Shown here: piece after piece, positions 18,738 through 28,039 of the stretch
How the letters are laid out: the number at the start of each line of letters is the position of its first letter
Numbering within the stretch: position 1 is the first letter of the stretch
NCBI GenBank assembly: GCA_030729925.1
Contig: JANQWK010000094.1
Span: 1 to 64,000 of the forward strand
Source of the DNA: Saprospiraceae bacterium
Lineage (GTDB): Bacteria > Bacteroidota > Bacteroidia > Chitinophagales > Saprospiraceae
DNA: 64,000 bases
Direction: 5' to 3'
The notes under the pieces: model-generated
Seen by the model: the letters and a program-made list of their open reading frames with translations, nothing else
Databases searched by the model: none
Told to the model about the DNA's origin: nothing
Position numbers and translations under genes: made by a program

Positions 18738-19640
18738 ATGGCAGGTAATTTAAAAGAAGTCAGAGACCGGATCGCTTCCGTCAACAATACTCAGCAGATC
18801 ACCAAAGCTATGAAAATGGTTTCTGCTTCCAAACTTCGCCTGGCTCAAGGGGCTATCCAACGGATGAGACCTTATGCCGACAAACTAAACGAGATGCTGC
18901 GCAATATTTTGTCCAATATGGATGGCGATAGCACAACGCAGTATGGCGAGCAAAGAGCAGCAGAGAAGGTTTGTATTGTTGTGGTTACTTCGAACAGAGG
19001 GCTTTGCGGTGCCTTCAATACGAATATTAACAAGGCAGCGGTTACTCTACTGACAGAGACCTACGCGGCACAAATGGAGGCCGGCAATGTTTCTATGCTT
19101 TTCATCGGTAAAAAAGGATACGATTTCTTCCGTAAACGCTACACGGATGTCCATTTCAATACCCAATATCTGACGCTTTTCGATAACCTGAGCTTCGATA
19201 ACGTGAAGCAGGTTTCTCAAGGACTGATGGACGCCTTCCTTGCCAGGAAGTTCGATCGCGTTGAGGTAGTGTATGGCTTTTTTAAAAATGCAGCTGTCCA
19301 GTATCCCATGGTTCAGCAGTTTTTACCCGTGGAAAAGCTGGAGCCGGAGACAACAGGCGATGATCGCAAACGCAAGGTGGATTATGTGTTTGAACCCGAT
19401 AAAGAGGCATTGCTGGATTACCTGGTTCCCGGTATCCTGCAAACCCAGTTCCAGAAGTATTTGCTCGATACCCACGCTTCTGAACATGGTGCCCGAATGA
19501 CAGCTATGGATAAGGCTTCCGAAAATGCTAATGAGCTGCTCAAGGAGTTGAAATTGAGCTACAACAAGGCACGTCAGGAGGCTATTACCAAAGAGATTTT
19601 AGAGATTGTAGGTGGTGCTTCAGCGCTCGAACAGGGCTAA
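18738..19640 (+). CDS. atpG: F0F1 ATP synthase subunit gamma
   Basis: The 300-residue central shaft of F1 has the conserved N-terminal helix (NTQQITKAMKMVSASKLR) and the C-terminal helix with KASENANELLKELKLSYNK, which together make the coiled-coil rotor. It is the last gene of the cluster and is followed within 30 nt by a strong terminator. Confidence 0.97.
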   Translation: MAGNLKEVRDRIASVNNTQQITKAMKMVSASKLRLAQGAIQRMRPYADKLNEMLRNILSNMDGDSTTQYGEQRAAEKVCIVVVTSNRGLCGAFNTNINKAAVTLLTETYAAQMEAGNVSMLFIGKKGYDFFRKRYTDVHFNTQYLTLFDNLSFDNVKQVSQGLMDAFLARKFDRVEVVYGFFKNAAVQYPMVQQFLPVEKLEPETTGDDRKRKVDYVFEPDKEALLDYLVPGILQTQFQKYLLDTHASEHGARMTAMDKASENANELLKELKLSYNKARQEAITKEILEIVGGASALEQG

Positions 19641-19667
19641 GCGTATCCGAACAAACCATACCAAACA

Positions 19668-19706
19668 AAAAGCTCTTTTGTGGATTTCCACAGAAGAGCT
19701 TTTTTG
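19668..19706. terminator. Intrinsic terminator between atpG and ruvC
   Basis: Stem arms AAGCTCTT and AAGAGCTT are extended inward by TGTGGA/TCCACA around a TTT loop. The hairpin is flanked by A-runs on the left and a T-run on the right, so it can serve both convergent genes. Confidence 0.85.
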
Positions 19707-19731
19707 TTGGCCTACAGTAGCACGCGTACGC

Positions 19732-20283
19732 TTATTTTTGATTTTTGACGTAGTCTGACCAGTCCTTGTAACGCCGACCCGTACCCAAAATCGAATTTTG
19801 ATTGTAGTGGTGACACAGCGCTGCCGCAAGCGCATCCGTAGCGTCCAAGGTGTGCTGGTCAAGCCTGAGCTGCAAAATCTGCTCCAGCATCGCCGCTACC
19901 TGCTCCTTCGTAGCATTCCCCTTTCCTGTAACGGATTGCTTGATTTTTCGAGGCGCATACTCAAATACCGATAAATCCATGGTGATGGCCGCAGCAATGG
20001 CAACGCCCTGCGCACGACCCAACTTGAGCATGGATTGAACATTCTTTCCAAAAAAAGGAGCTTCAATGGCCATGACCTCAGGTTGAAAAGAACGGATAAT
20101 CCCTTGTAGGCGCTCGTGGATGTGCCGCAACTTCTGGTGATGATCCTGAAATTGTTGTAAGCGGATAACCCCCAGCTCAGGTACAGAAAGCTTACTTTTG
20201 CTTACTTCAAGTATGGCAAAACCCAGGATATTGGTACCCGGATCTACTCCAAGCAGACGGTAAGAGGCTTGTGGTTGTTTCAA
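19732..20283 (-). CDS. ruvC: Holliday junction resolvase RuvC
   Basis: The 183-residue endonuclease cuts four-way DNA junctions. The acidic catalytic set is visible: D14 in GVDPGT, E74 in AIEAPFF, and D147/D150 in DATDALAAAL. The tail after about residue 160 is slightly longer than usual. The gene is convergent with atpG across a terminator. ruvA and ruvB are not in the window. Confidence 0.96.
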   Translation of the reverse strand: MKQPQASYRLLGVDPGTNILGFAILEVSKSKLSVPELGVIRLQQFQDHHQKLRHIHERLQGIIRSFQPEVMAIEAPFFGKNVQSMLKLGRAQGVAIAAAITMDLSVFEYAPRKIKQSVTGKGNATKEQVAAMLEQILQLRLDQHTLDATDALAAALCHHYNQNSILGTGRRYKDWSDYVKNQK

Positions 20284-20364
20284 GTATCCTTTTTATTTGT
20301 TTCAAATAAACACCAAATGTTGCAATTTTGCAATTTTTAAAACTATTTTTTTAAATTTTTTACT

Positions 20365-21363
20365 TTGTCAGGTAAGTTTTTGCTTCATGCGAGTGTCAAA
20401 GTGGTTATTCTGAGTTTGTTGTTGTACGCCCTGTACGTGCAGGTGTTTGCAACCCATTCTTTGCATACCCTGCGCCAGGCTTTTTTGCTGGAATTGAGGG
20501 ATCCGGTATGGTGGTATGCAGGGCTGGCGATTGCCCTGATGCCTGTCAATTGGCTGTTGGAAACTTTCAAATGGCAGGTATTGCTAAGGCCGGAGCTGCG
20601 ATTACCTTTGGGTAAGGCTTTAAAGGCTGTTTTGGGTGGCGTTGCGGTGTCTTTGTTCATGCCCAACCGGACAGGCGAATATGCGGGGCGTCTGCTACTG
20701 ACGGATGCTACTCATAACTGGCGGGTGGTGCTGGCTACTTTGATGGGGAGTCTGGCACAGATTATCGTGCTTACGGGATTGGGAATTGTAGGGGCGGGTT
20801 TTTTTGTTTGGTATGTTGCAGACTGGGAACTGCCGGGAGCGGTGCAGGTGTGGGTGCTTTTGATCCTGGGGTGGCTGGGAGGAGTATGGTTGTATTTGCA
20901 TAGCCGGAGTGTGGTTGCTGGATTGCGGCGACTGCCTTTGGGTAATCGCTTGGACAACTATTTGGCTCCGCTGTGGACCCATGGAAGTTGTACAACACCC
21001 CAACTGGTGTTTGCGCTATGGCTGGCTTTTCTGCGCTACGCAGTATATGCAGGGCAGTACTTGCTCTTACTTGAATTTTTTGGCATCCATCCGGGGTTCT
21101 GGCAGGGGGCAAGCGGTATAGCTACGATATTTTTATTGCAAACGGGTATCCCCCTGCCTCCCTTCGGGGCTTTGCTGGCGCGGAGCGAGATTGCCTTGTT
21201 GGTTTGGTCGGTTTTTGAGGCCAACGAAATCAGTATCCTTTCTGCCACCTTTGCGCTTTTTATAATAAATCTCGCGCTTCCAGCGTTATGGGGAGCGTTT
21301 TTTATCTTCAGAACCAACGTATTAAAGTCTATTGGCTATGAAAAAAATCAAAGTACGGAATAG
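20365..21363 (+). CDS. UPF0104/LPG-synthase-type multispanning membrane protein
   Basis: The 332-residue product has about eight hydrophobic segments and the overall pattern of the lysylphosphatidylglycerol-synthase transmembrane family (UPF0104), including ETFKWQVLL near 65 and FMPNRTGEYAGR near 95. There is no synthetase domain, so I give no catalytic role. The start is uncertain. No ATG precedes residue 59, and the reported start is TTG at 20365 inside a TACTTTG promoter-like string, so a later TTG (20380) or GTG is possible. It overlaps the next gene by 26 nt. Confidence 0.7.
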   Translation: MSGKFLLHASVKVVILSLLLYALYVQVFATHSLHTLRQAFLLELRDPVWWYAGLAIALMPVNWLLETFKWQVLLRPELRLPLGKALKAVLGGVAVSLFMPNRTGEYAGRLLLTDATHNWRVVLATLMGSLAQIIVLTGLGIVGAGFFVWYVADWELPGAVQVWVLLILGWLGGVWLYLHSRSVVAGLRRLPLGNRLDNYLAPLWTHGSCTTPQLVFALWLAFLRYAVYAGQYLLLLEFFGIHPGFWQGASGIATIFLLQTGIPLPPFGALLARSEIALLVWSVFEANEISILSATFALFIINLALPALWGAFFIFRTNVLKSIGYEKNQSTE

Positions 21364-22186
21364 TGTATTTTCTCTGGCACTTTTGTTGTGGAGCGCCTGG
21401 GGCATCCCGGATACCCTTCCCCGGACAGCGCCCTGCAGCTCGGAAAATGTAGCTTTTCAAGCTGGAGAAGAAATTGTGTATAAAATGTACTACAACTGGA
21501 ACTTCGTCTGGCTGTCGGCAGGGGAGGTTGTTTTTTCCGTCAGGGATAATGGCACTACTTATCATATTTCTGCACACGGTCAGACTTACAAAAGCTACGA
21601 GTGGTTTTATAAGGTACGCGACAAATACGATACCTACATTGACAAAGAAACGCTCCTCCCTTTGGTTTCCATCCGGGATATACAGGAAGGAGGGTATCGG
21701 CTCTACGACCGGGTCGAGTTTGACCATAGCACGGGTAAGGCGGTCTCCCTTCGGGGAAAAACCAAGGAAAGCGCCAAAAAAACCGTCTATGACATAGATT
21801 CCTGTATGCACGATCTGCTTTCTATCGTGTATTTTTGTAGAAATATTCCTTTTGATCAGATCCCAAAGGATTACGAAATCCCGATTAAGATCTTTATGGA
21901 CAAGGAAGTCTGGCCACTACAAGTGCATTACAGGGGAAAGGAGGCTGCAAAAAAGATCAAGGGGCAGGGCAAATTTAAGGCCATCCATTTTACTCCGGAT
22001 GTGATAGAGGGGGGATATTATTTTGGCGAGGGAACCAATATGCACATCTGGGTTTCGGACGATGCCAACCGGATCCCTTTGATGATTGAGTCGCCGGTAT
22101 CCGTGGGTTCTGTAAAAGCTGTGCTCAAAAGTTATAAAGGCTTGCGATACGACATGAACGCCCGTATAGATTTCGATGACGAATAA
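21338..22186 (+). CDS. DUF3108 periplasmic/outer-envelope protein
   Basis: The 282-residue protein has an N-terminal hydrophobic export signal (about 8-25) and the DUF3108 pattern: FQAGEEIVYKMYYNW near the start, a YEWFYKVRDKYDTYID segment, and VGSVKAVLKSY at the end. Members are predicted beta-rich envelope proteins of unknown role. The ATG at 21338 is preferred to a TTG two codons upstream. It overlaps the upstream membrane protein gene and is followed 11 nt later by a DUF4230 gene, so the three probably form one operon. Confidence 0.8.
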   Translation: MKKIKVRNSVFSLALLLWSAWGIPDTLPRTAPCSSENVAFQAGEEIVYKMYYNWNFVWLSAGEVVFSVRDNGTTYHISAHGQTYKSYEWFYKVRDKYDTYIDKETLLPLVSIRDIQEGGYRLYDRVEFDHSTGKAVSLRGKTKESAKKTVYDIDSCMHDLLSIVYFCRNIPFDQIPKDYEIPIKIFMDKEVWPLQVHYRGKEAAKKIKGQGKFKAIHFTPDVIEGGYYFGEGTNMHIWVSDDANRIPLMIESPVSVGSVKAVLKSYKGLRYDMNARIDFDDE

Positions 22187-22197
22187 AATCCAAACCT

Positions 22198-22818
22198 GTG
22201 AAACGAATACTCTCTATTATTTTGCTCTTTACAGCATTGGGGCTGGGTGTTTGGCTTGGCTATTGGTTTTTTGGCCGTAAGGCAAAAGAGCAAACGGTAT
22301 CCAGTGCACATATTCTGCTCGAGAAGGTGGAAAAAGTGTGCAAGTTGGTTACGGTGGAGGGAAATTTTGACGAATGGTACGATGAGTCTAATATTCGGCA
22401 GTTTTCTATGTATTTTCCATTGCCGGGTAATTTTTATTTTACGAAGAAGGCTAGTTTGCGGGTGAAGGGCAAGGTGCTGGTGGGCTATGATATGGCGAAT
22501 ATCCGGATAAAGGCCGATAGTCTGAACAAGACGATCACCCTGAGCAACCTGCCCAGTCCGGAGATCCTTTCGATTGACCACGACATCGAGTACCGCGACC
22601 TGGCGGAAAGTTGGTTCAATACTTTTACAACTGCGGATTACACGAATTTGAATAAAAATGCCAAAGAGGCACTTCGGGAAAAGGCAATGGAGAGCAGGTT
22701 GATGGATGAGGCGCAACTCGAGGGCAACCAGATGATTGAGGTAATCCGTTTTATGACAGAAGCCGCCGGCTGGAAATTGGTTTTGGAGCAAAATGCTGAA
22801 AATGTTTGGCTCAACTGA
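22198..22818 (+). CDS. DUF4230 membrane-anchored protein
   Basis: The 206-residue product has one N-terminal membrane helix (about 4-26) and an external domain of the DUF4230 type, seen as KLVTVEGNFDEWYDE, KASLRVKGKVLVGYDM and ITLSNLPSPEILSID. The start is GTG at 22198. Function is unknown. It is co-directional and nearly contiguous with the DUF3108 gene. Confidence 0.75.
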   Translation: MKRILSIILLFTALGLGVWLGYWFFGRKAKEQTVSSAHILLEKVEKVCKLVTVEGNFDEWYDESNIRQFSMYFPLPGNFYFTKKASLRVKGKVLVGYDMANIRIKADSLNKTITLSNLPSPEILSIDHDIEYRDLAESWFNTFTTADYTNLNKNAKEALREKAMESRLMDEAQLEGNQMIEVIRFMTEAAGWKLVLEQNAENVWLN

Positions 22819-22883
22819 GCAGCTTGTTCGGTAAATTATTTATTTTAGAGCGAATCAGCATTGCGTATTTCTAAAACCAACTT

Positions 22884-24362
22884 ATGAGCAAGCAATTCTT
22901 CGGCCATCCTATAGGGCTTTCTACCCTGTTTTTCACGGAAATGTGGGAGCGATTCAGCTATTATGGCATGCGTGCCTTGCTGATTTTATTCATGGTGGCC
23001 GCTACCGAATCCGGAGGTTTGGGTTTTTCCAGTGAAGAGGCAGCTGCTATCTATGGACTTTATACTTGTGGGGTTTATCTGCTTACCCTGCCGGGAGGTT
23101 GGCTGGCCGATCGGGTGATTGGTGCACAGAAGGCCATTTGGTATGGGGGAATTATCATTATGCTGGGGCATTTTACCCTGGCTATTCCTTCTGAAACGAC
23201 TTTTTTTCTGGGTCTGGGGCTTATTGTGATTGGTACCGGTTTGCTTAAGCCAAATGTAAGTGCGATCGTGGGCGATTTGTACCCCGAGGGTGGTGCTCGC
23301 AGGGATGCCGGCTTTTCGGTGTTCTATATGGGAATTAATATCGGGGCGTTTCTGGGTCCTCTCGTGTGTAGTTACCTGGGAGAGGAGGTCAACTGGCACG
23401 CCGGTTTTGCCTTTGCAGGGGTCGGTATGTTTTTCGGCTTGGTACAGTTCCACTTCATGAAGAAAAACCTGGGTGAAGTGGGTTTGCAACCCAATATCAA
23501 TATGGATAAAAATGCAAAGTTTGGATCGGGCAACAATCAGCTGGCAGCTGTCTTTGGAATAGGGGCTGTACTGTTGCTGGTCGCTTTACAATATATGGGT
23601 ATCATTGATCTATATACTCCCCGTGGTCTGGCCGAGGCAACTTTTGTGATCATTGGAGTGGTAGCGGTCGGATATTTTGCTTACGTGTTATTGGCCGGAG
23701 GTTTGGATGGAGATGAAAAAAGGAAGGTGGTGGTGATTTTTGTGTTGGTGATGGCTGCTGCCATGTTTTGGGCTGGGTTCGAACAAGCGGGGTCTTCGCT
23801 GAATTTATTTGGAGAGCGCTACACCAATCGGATGGTTGGTGGCTGGGAAATCCCGGCGGGCTGGCTCCAATCGGTCAACCCGATGTTTATCATTATTTTT
23901 TCACCCATTTTTGGTGCACTTTGGGTGAAATTAGCCATGCTTCAACTCAATCCACGCACGCCGATAAAGTTTGCCCTGGGGCTTATCCTGTTGGCACTGG
24001 GCTTTTTTGTGATGGTTCAGGCGGCTGGCATTGCCGCTTCAGGTCTTCCCGCAAGCCCGTTTTTCTTGATCCTGACCTACTTCCTGCATACTTCCGGTGA
24101 ACTTTGTTTGAGTCCCGTAGGATTGAGTACGACTACCAAGCTGGCACCTCGCCGCTATGTGAGTCAGATGATGGGGATGTGGTTCGTCGGAACGGCACTG
24201 GGTAATCTCGTTGCAGGATTGGTAGCCGGAGCATTTGATCCCGAAAATGTACAGCAAATGCCCGATTTGTTTATGAGTGTCGTGTTGAGCACCGGAGGAG
24301 CAGGTTTGGTTATCCTGGCACTGAGCCCCTGGATGCAACGCTGGATGGGTGAAATAAAATGA
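22884..24362 (+). CDS. POT/PTR family proton-coupled peptide transporter
   Basis: The 492-residue major-facilitator protein has the POT signature E19-x-x-E22-R23 in TEMWERFSYYG on helix 1, needed for proton coupling in this family. Downstream conserved patches (GADFLGP-like GINIGAFLGPL, and FWAGFEQAGSSLNLF) support di-/tripeptide uptake. About 14 helices are expected. Its stop codon overlaps the next start (ATGA). Confidence 0.92.
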   Translation: MSKQFFGHPIGLSTLFFTEMWERFSYYGMRALLILFMVAATESGGLGFSSEEAAAIYGLYTCGVYLLTLPGGWLADRVIGAQKAIWYGGIIIMLGHFTLAIPSETTFFLGLGLIVIGTGLLKPNVSAIVGDLYPEGGARRDAGFSVFYMGINIGAFLGPLVCSYLGEEVNWHAGFAFAGVGMFFGLVQFHFMKKNLGEVGLQPNINMDKNAKFGSGNNQLAAVFGIGAVLLLVALQYMGIIDLYTPRGLAEATFVIIGVVAVGYFAYVLLAGGLDGDEKRKVVVIFVLVMAAAMFWAGFEQAGSSLNLFGERYTNRMVGGWEIPAGWLQSVNPMFIIIFSPIFGALWVKLAMLQLNPRTPIKFALGLILLALGFFVMVQAAGIAASGLPASPFFLILTYFLHTSGELCLSPVGLSTTTKLAPRRYVSQMMGMWFVGTALGNLVAGLVAGAFDPENVQQMPDLFMSVVLSTGGAGLVILALSPWMQRWMGEIK

Positions 24363-24838
24363 CAATGCAGCAATACAAACAGACCAGCCTGATTTATTCG
24401 GCACTTTTTATCGGACAACTGCTGTTCGCAGTGCTCGTCGTCTGGATGATTACCACCGGCAAAGCGGCTAATGCAACGGAAGGTTACCGGTCTTATACCT
24501 TCGAACAACTACCTTTGATCATCGCCTTGACCGGCCTTACAGGCGCTTTCCTGATGAACAGGTTGCGCACTACTCAAGGAGCAGGTCTGGAAAACATCGG
24601 CCGAGTATTACAGCATTACCATACCACCGTGATCCTTCGTTCGGCCATTCTGGAGGGCTGTAACCTGATCGTGCTGACACTGGCATTGCTTCACGGCAAT
24701 TTGTTATACCTCATTTATTTCGGACTGGGTATGGCGGGGTTTTTGTATTTCAGACCATCACCCGAAGGGTTGGCAAAGGAGTATGGTCTTACCCGGCAAC
24801 AGGAGGCAGAACTGAAGCGCATAGTAGGGGAAAAATAA
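24359..24838 (+). CDS. Small four-helix membrane protein, unknown
   Basis: The 159-residue product has about four hydrophobic segments (residues about 10-32, 50-66, 95-112, 116-130) and a charged C-terminus. The start overlaps the peptide transporter stop by ATGA, so it is translationally coupled. An ATG two codons later is equally possible. I do not recognise a family. Confidence 0.6.
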   Translation: MTMQQYKQTSLIYSALFIGQLLFAVLVVWMITTGKAANATEGYRSYTFEQLPLIIALTGLTGAFLMNRLRTTQGAGLENIGRVLQHYHTTVILRSAILEGCNLIVLTLALLHGNLLYLIYFGLGMAGFLYFRPSPEGLAKEYGLTRQQEAELKRIVGEK

Positions 24839-24925
24839 CCACGACCGGAAATTTTAACCAGCCGGAAAAAACAGCCTTTTTGATCAAAAAAATAACCTAA
24901 TTTTTTGTTTTTCAGGTGTTTGTGA

Positions 24926-25004
24926 ATCAGGTGGAAGGCACCTTAAGGTGCCTTCCACCTGATTACCCTTATTAATCCCCCGACGACGATAAAGGTAACC
25001 TTGA
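24926..25004 (+). repeat. REP-like element copy 4
   Basis: The palindrome 24926-24963 is the only perfect one among the nine complete copies (half-site ATCAGGTGGAAGGCACCTT). The right arm has TTATTAATCCC and GTAACC at 24995-25000. The left arm is less well kept here. The copy lies between the convergent ends of the membrane genes at 24838 and 25281. Confidence 0.92.
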
Positions 25005-25121
25005 TCTGGCCCGTTTTGAGGAAATTTTTCGCGAAGTGGAATTCCACCTTTGGATGATTGGGCGTATGGGGGAGCGTGTGTTGGCTTTCAGGATGCTGAT
25101 AACGAATTGTGGCCTTATCTG

Positions 25122-25278
25122 CAGCAATTTCTCATGTCGTATTTGTTGATCAAATTCGAACTATTACCGGCGGACAAAACCATATTTTCAGGGTCGTTAG
25201 AAGCAGCCGTTAGTGACATTTATGGAACAGGCTGGATAGTCGGCCAAAGCAGGTTATTTTCCACACGAGAAATTGCTG
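25122..25278. repeat. Long inverted repeat downstream of a minus-strand gene (IR copy B)
   Basis: Arms are 25122-25137 (CAGCAATTTCTCATGT, identical to copy A) and 25263-25278 (ACACGAGAAATTGCTG). The loop is 125 nt, against 76 in copy A. It starts 3 nt beyond the stop of the minus-strand gene ending at 25281, with a REP copy beyond it, the same arrangement as at 102-209. The surrounding 25001-25262 holds no gene I accept. Confidence 0.5.
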
Positions 25279-25280
25279 CT

Positions 25281-25799
25281 TTATCTGGTTCTTTTCCCAC
25301 CAATAAACCTCCCCCAACTATAGCGGATCACCAGGAACAGGAGGAGAAATATAATCAACGCATATTCGAACCGGAGATAAGAAAAAACGACCAGGTGGGT
25401 CCTGTCCACCAACCACATAATAACCATCGCAGCAGCGATCATGGCAATCAGGCCGGACAGTCTGTCGAAACCCGGAATCCAGTCCAGATCAACATTTTTG
25501 CGGATGAGCAGTAGCGTGGTAGCCATGGACATCACCGGAGCCACCTGTATGTAGAGGTCTGTATCCAGGATACTCCTCCGTTCAAAAAGAAACAGATAAA
25601 CACTCAGGGTAACGGCAAATATGCCGGGTATGGCTGCCAGGTAAATCAGAACGGCGTAAATGTATTTCCAGGGAGAAAGATGACCTTCCCCCCTGGAAAC
25701 GCTTCCCAATATCCAGGCAGCAAGTGGCACAACCCCAAAAAAGAACAGTACCAACTGTGGGTAGTCTGCTATTCGGTTGAACAATTCCTGCAAGGTCAT
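25281..25799 (-). CDS. Small multispanning membrane protein, unknown
   Basis: The 172-residue product has four hydrophobic segments (about 16-36, 45-70, 114-130, 143-162) and a basic C-terminus. It lies 21 nt downstream of sucB on the same strand and may be co-transcribed with it. I do not recognise a family, and nothing ties it to the 2-oxoglutarate dehydrogenase complex beyond position. Confidence 0.6.
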   Translation of the reverse strand: MTLQELFNRIADYPQLVLFFFGVVPLAAWILGSVSRGEGHLSPWKYIYAVLIYLAAIPGIFAVTLSVYLFLFERRSILDTDLYIQVAPVMSMATTLLLIRKNVDLDWIPGFDRLSGLIAMIAAAMVIMWLVDRTHLVVFSYLRFEYALIIFLLLFLVIRYSWGRFIGGKRTR

Positions 25800-25820
25800 G
25801 GCGAAGCTATTTTAAAATGA

Positions 25821-27077
25821 TTACAAATCCATCAGCAGGTTAATGGGATCCTCCAGCAGCTCTTTGACCCTCACAAGGAAAGTAACCGAGGTACTGCCAT
25901 CAATGATCCGGTGGTCATAAGAAAGCGCCAGGTACATCATAGGGCGGATTTCTACTTTTCCATCCACCGCAACCGGTCTTTGCTGAATGGCATGCATACC
26001 CAGAATAGCAGATTGGGGCTCATTGAGAATAGGTGTGCTCAACAAAGAACCAAAAACTCCACCGTTGGTAATCGTAAACGTACCTCCGCTCATCTCATCC
26101 ATAGAAAGCGTTCCCGTTCGTGCCTTTTCTGATAATTCCTTGATTTTGTATTCAATTTGAGCAAAATTCAAAGATTCAACATTGTGCACGGGAGGTACTA
26201 CCAAACCATTGGGGGTAGAGATGGCGATTGAAATATCGGCGTAGTCGTGGTAGATGATCTCGTTATCGCTGAGGTACGCATTCACATCGGGCTTTTCCAT
26301 AAGCGCTTTGGCGCAGGCTTTGGCAAACAAGGACATAAATCCAAGTTTGATGCCGTATTTTTTCACAAACTTGTCCTGGTATTTAGCCCGCAACTCCATC
26401 ACGGCGGTCAGGTCAACCTCGTTGAAAGTCGTCAGCATGGCCGTCTCGTTTTTGGCGCTAACCAGCCTTTTGGCAATGGTCTTACGCATGCGGCTCATCT
26501 TTTTGGTGCTGGTATTGCGGCTGAAGGCCATTGATTCCGGAGCTACGAAAACCGGTTGATCCACTGTCGCTGATTTTGCCGCAGGCGCATCTGCAGGCTT
26601 TGCTGCTGCTGCTTTCAAGGCATCTTCTTTGGTTATGCGGGCATCCTTTCCGGTGCCTTGTACGCTGGAAGCCTCCAGGTTGTTTTCTTTGAGAATTTTA
26701 GCAGCAGCCGGGGAGGGATGACCGCTTGCATAGGTAGTAGTGGCCGGTGCTTCCTTAGCAGCTGCTACGGGAGCCGTCTCGGGAGTCGCCGTTGTTGTTG
26801 CCGGAGCAGTTTTGGAGGATCCTCCATCTGGTTTCACCGCAGTGGTGTCTATTTTTGCCACCAGCGCGCCAATTTCAAGGTCATCGCCCGTTGCAGCTAC
26901 ATGGATAAGTCTGCCTGCAGCTTCCGCGGGAAACTCGAGGGTAGCCTTGTCTGATTCAAACTCGCAAATGGGATCATCGAGCTCTACATAGTCGCCATCG
27001 GCTTTGAGCCACTGCGAGAGGGTTACTTCCGTTACGGATTCCCCAATGGTGGGAACCCTCATTTCGTATTCTGCCAT
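25821..27077 (-). CDS. sucB: Dihydrolipoyl succinyltransferase, E2 of 2-oxoglutarate dehydrogenase
   Basis: The 418-residue core enzyme transfers succinyl groups to CoA in the TCA cycle. The lipoyl domain comes first, with the modified Lys44 in [10 protein letters not shown]. An Ala/Pro/Thr-rich linker and an E3-binding domain ([14 protein letters not shown]) near 122-158 follow. The catalytic domain ends with the active-site His389 and Asp393 in YDHRIIDGS. There is a single lipoyl domain, as is usual for SucB. The E1 gene (sucA) is not adjacent. Confidence 0.95.
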   Translation of the reverse strand: MAEYEMRVPTIGESVTEVTLSQWLKADGDYVELDDPICEFESDKATLEFPAEAAGRLIHVAATGDDLEIGALVAKIDTTAVKPDGGSSKTAPATTTATPETAPVAAAKEAPATTTYASGHPSPAAAKILKENNLEASSVQGTGKDARITKEDALKAAAAKPADAPAAKSATVDQPVFVAPESMAFSRNTSTKKMSRMRKTIAKRLVSAKNETAMLTTFNEVDLTAVMELRAKYQDKFVKKYGIKLGFMSLFAKACAKALMEKPDVNAYLSDNEIIYHDYADISIAISTPNGLVVPPVHNVESLNFAQIEYKIKELSEKARTGTLSMDEMSGGTFTITNGGVFGSLLSTPILNEPQSAILGMHAIQQRPVAVDGKVEIRPMMYLALSYDHRIIDGSTSVTFLVRVKELLEDPINLLMDL

Positions 27078-27133
27078 ACTCCTTTGGTATATAATTGGTT
27101 TTGAGTTGATGAACGTTATTCCTTACCAGGATA

Positions 27134-27161
27134 CAAATTTAAGTAAACATAAGCATATCAA
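27134..27161 (-). promoter_or_regulatory. Promoter for sucB (TTG-N17-TAAATTTG)
   Basis: On the minus strand the -7 box TAAATTTG is at 27141-27134 and TTG at 27161-27159, 17 nt apart. Transcription would begin near 27127, about 50 nt before the ATG. Confidence 0.55.
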
Positions 27162-27206
27162 GGCTAACGTCTGTGAGGATATTTGGTTTGTTGCCGGTTT
27201 TGTATT

Positions 27207-28034
27207 TTATCCCTTCGGGAAAAAAACCTTAATGGAGCCAGGTCGTCTTTTACCACCTTCGTCGGAAATGTAGAGGGTTCCATTGCTGGAAAAACAAATC
27301 CCCTCGGGCTGGTGAAAGCGATGTTTGGGCAGTGGGATGCATTGGCGGATCTGCCCTTCTGCATCGAGGATCAGCAGCATGTCCGCAGCGGCTGAAAGCA
27401 GGTAATACTCGTTGGTCAGCGGATGACGGGCAATTCCGGATGGCTTAAAAAGCACATCCCTGTTGCCGGTATGCCTGCGGACATCCTCTTGGGTGACGCG
27501 CAGTACGGGTTCCGGGAGGAGTTGTTTTTCCGCAAGGGAAAATGCAAATACCATGCGATCTTCGTTATTGCCGGGATGTTCTTTGCAGGCCAGCAGCAGA
27601 CGATGGCTGCTTTTGTCGTAGCCCAACCCCTCGACATCATAGCTGTCGTTGAGAAAAGTTTCGAAAGTAGCAACTTCGGTTTCGGGAAGACTGACCTGAA
27701 ACAGGGTTCCGCTGCTGTTGACAATGTACGCGAAGGAGTCCACAAATTCTACACCCTCGTAATCGCCGGCTGCGCCAAAAGGCGTCGAAGACAGTACAGC
27801 ACCCGTCTGTAGATCAATATGGAACAGGTGCCCCCATTCGTCCTGGATGGCCATAATATGCTGTTCATCGGCAGACAAAGACAATCCGGAAATCTCGACT
27901 AGTTCGGGCGGCAAGAGGAATACTTTGTCGGGCTGATCGAACGCATAAGGTAGTGCCATTTGGGACGGGGTATTGCAGGCAATGGACAGCATACCGACCA
28001 GACAGCATACCGGGATACCGCTAAGGCCTGTCAT
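27207..28034 (-). CDS. SdiA-regulated-like beta-propeller lipoprotein
   Basis: The 275-residue protein resembles the SdiA-regulated / NHL-like propeller group, with repeated blades such as ISGLSLSADEQHIMAIQDEWG and PEGICFSSNGTLYISDEGG. The true start is the ATG at 28034, giving a lipoprotein signal ending in LSIAC. An upstream extension to 28136 would read through the lgt gene. It begins 5 nt after the lgt stop, so the enzyme that lipidates it is encoded in the same operon. The ligand is unknown. Confidence 0.8.
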   Translation of the reverse strand: MTGLSGIPVCCLVGMLSIACNTPSQMALPYAFDQPDKVFLLPPELVEISGLSLSADEQHIMAIQDEWGHLFHIDLQTGAVLSSTPFGAAGDYEGVEFVDSFAYIVNSSGTLFQVSLPETEVATFETFLNDSYDVEGLGYDKSSHRLLLACKEHPGNNEDRMVFAFSLAEKQLLPEPVLRVTQEDVRRHTGNRDVLFKPSGIARHPLTNEYYLLSAAADMLLILDAEGQIRQCIPLPKHRFHQPEGICFSSNGTLYISDEGGKRRPGSIKVFFPKG

Positions 28035-28039
28035 GGTGC

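Noticed and set aside
25050-25514. 154-codon open frame on the + strand
   Set aside because: Most of it is antisense to the membrane protein at 25281-25799, and the rest crosses the inverted repeat. It could include a decayed gene fragment, but I see no family pattern.
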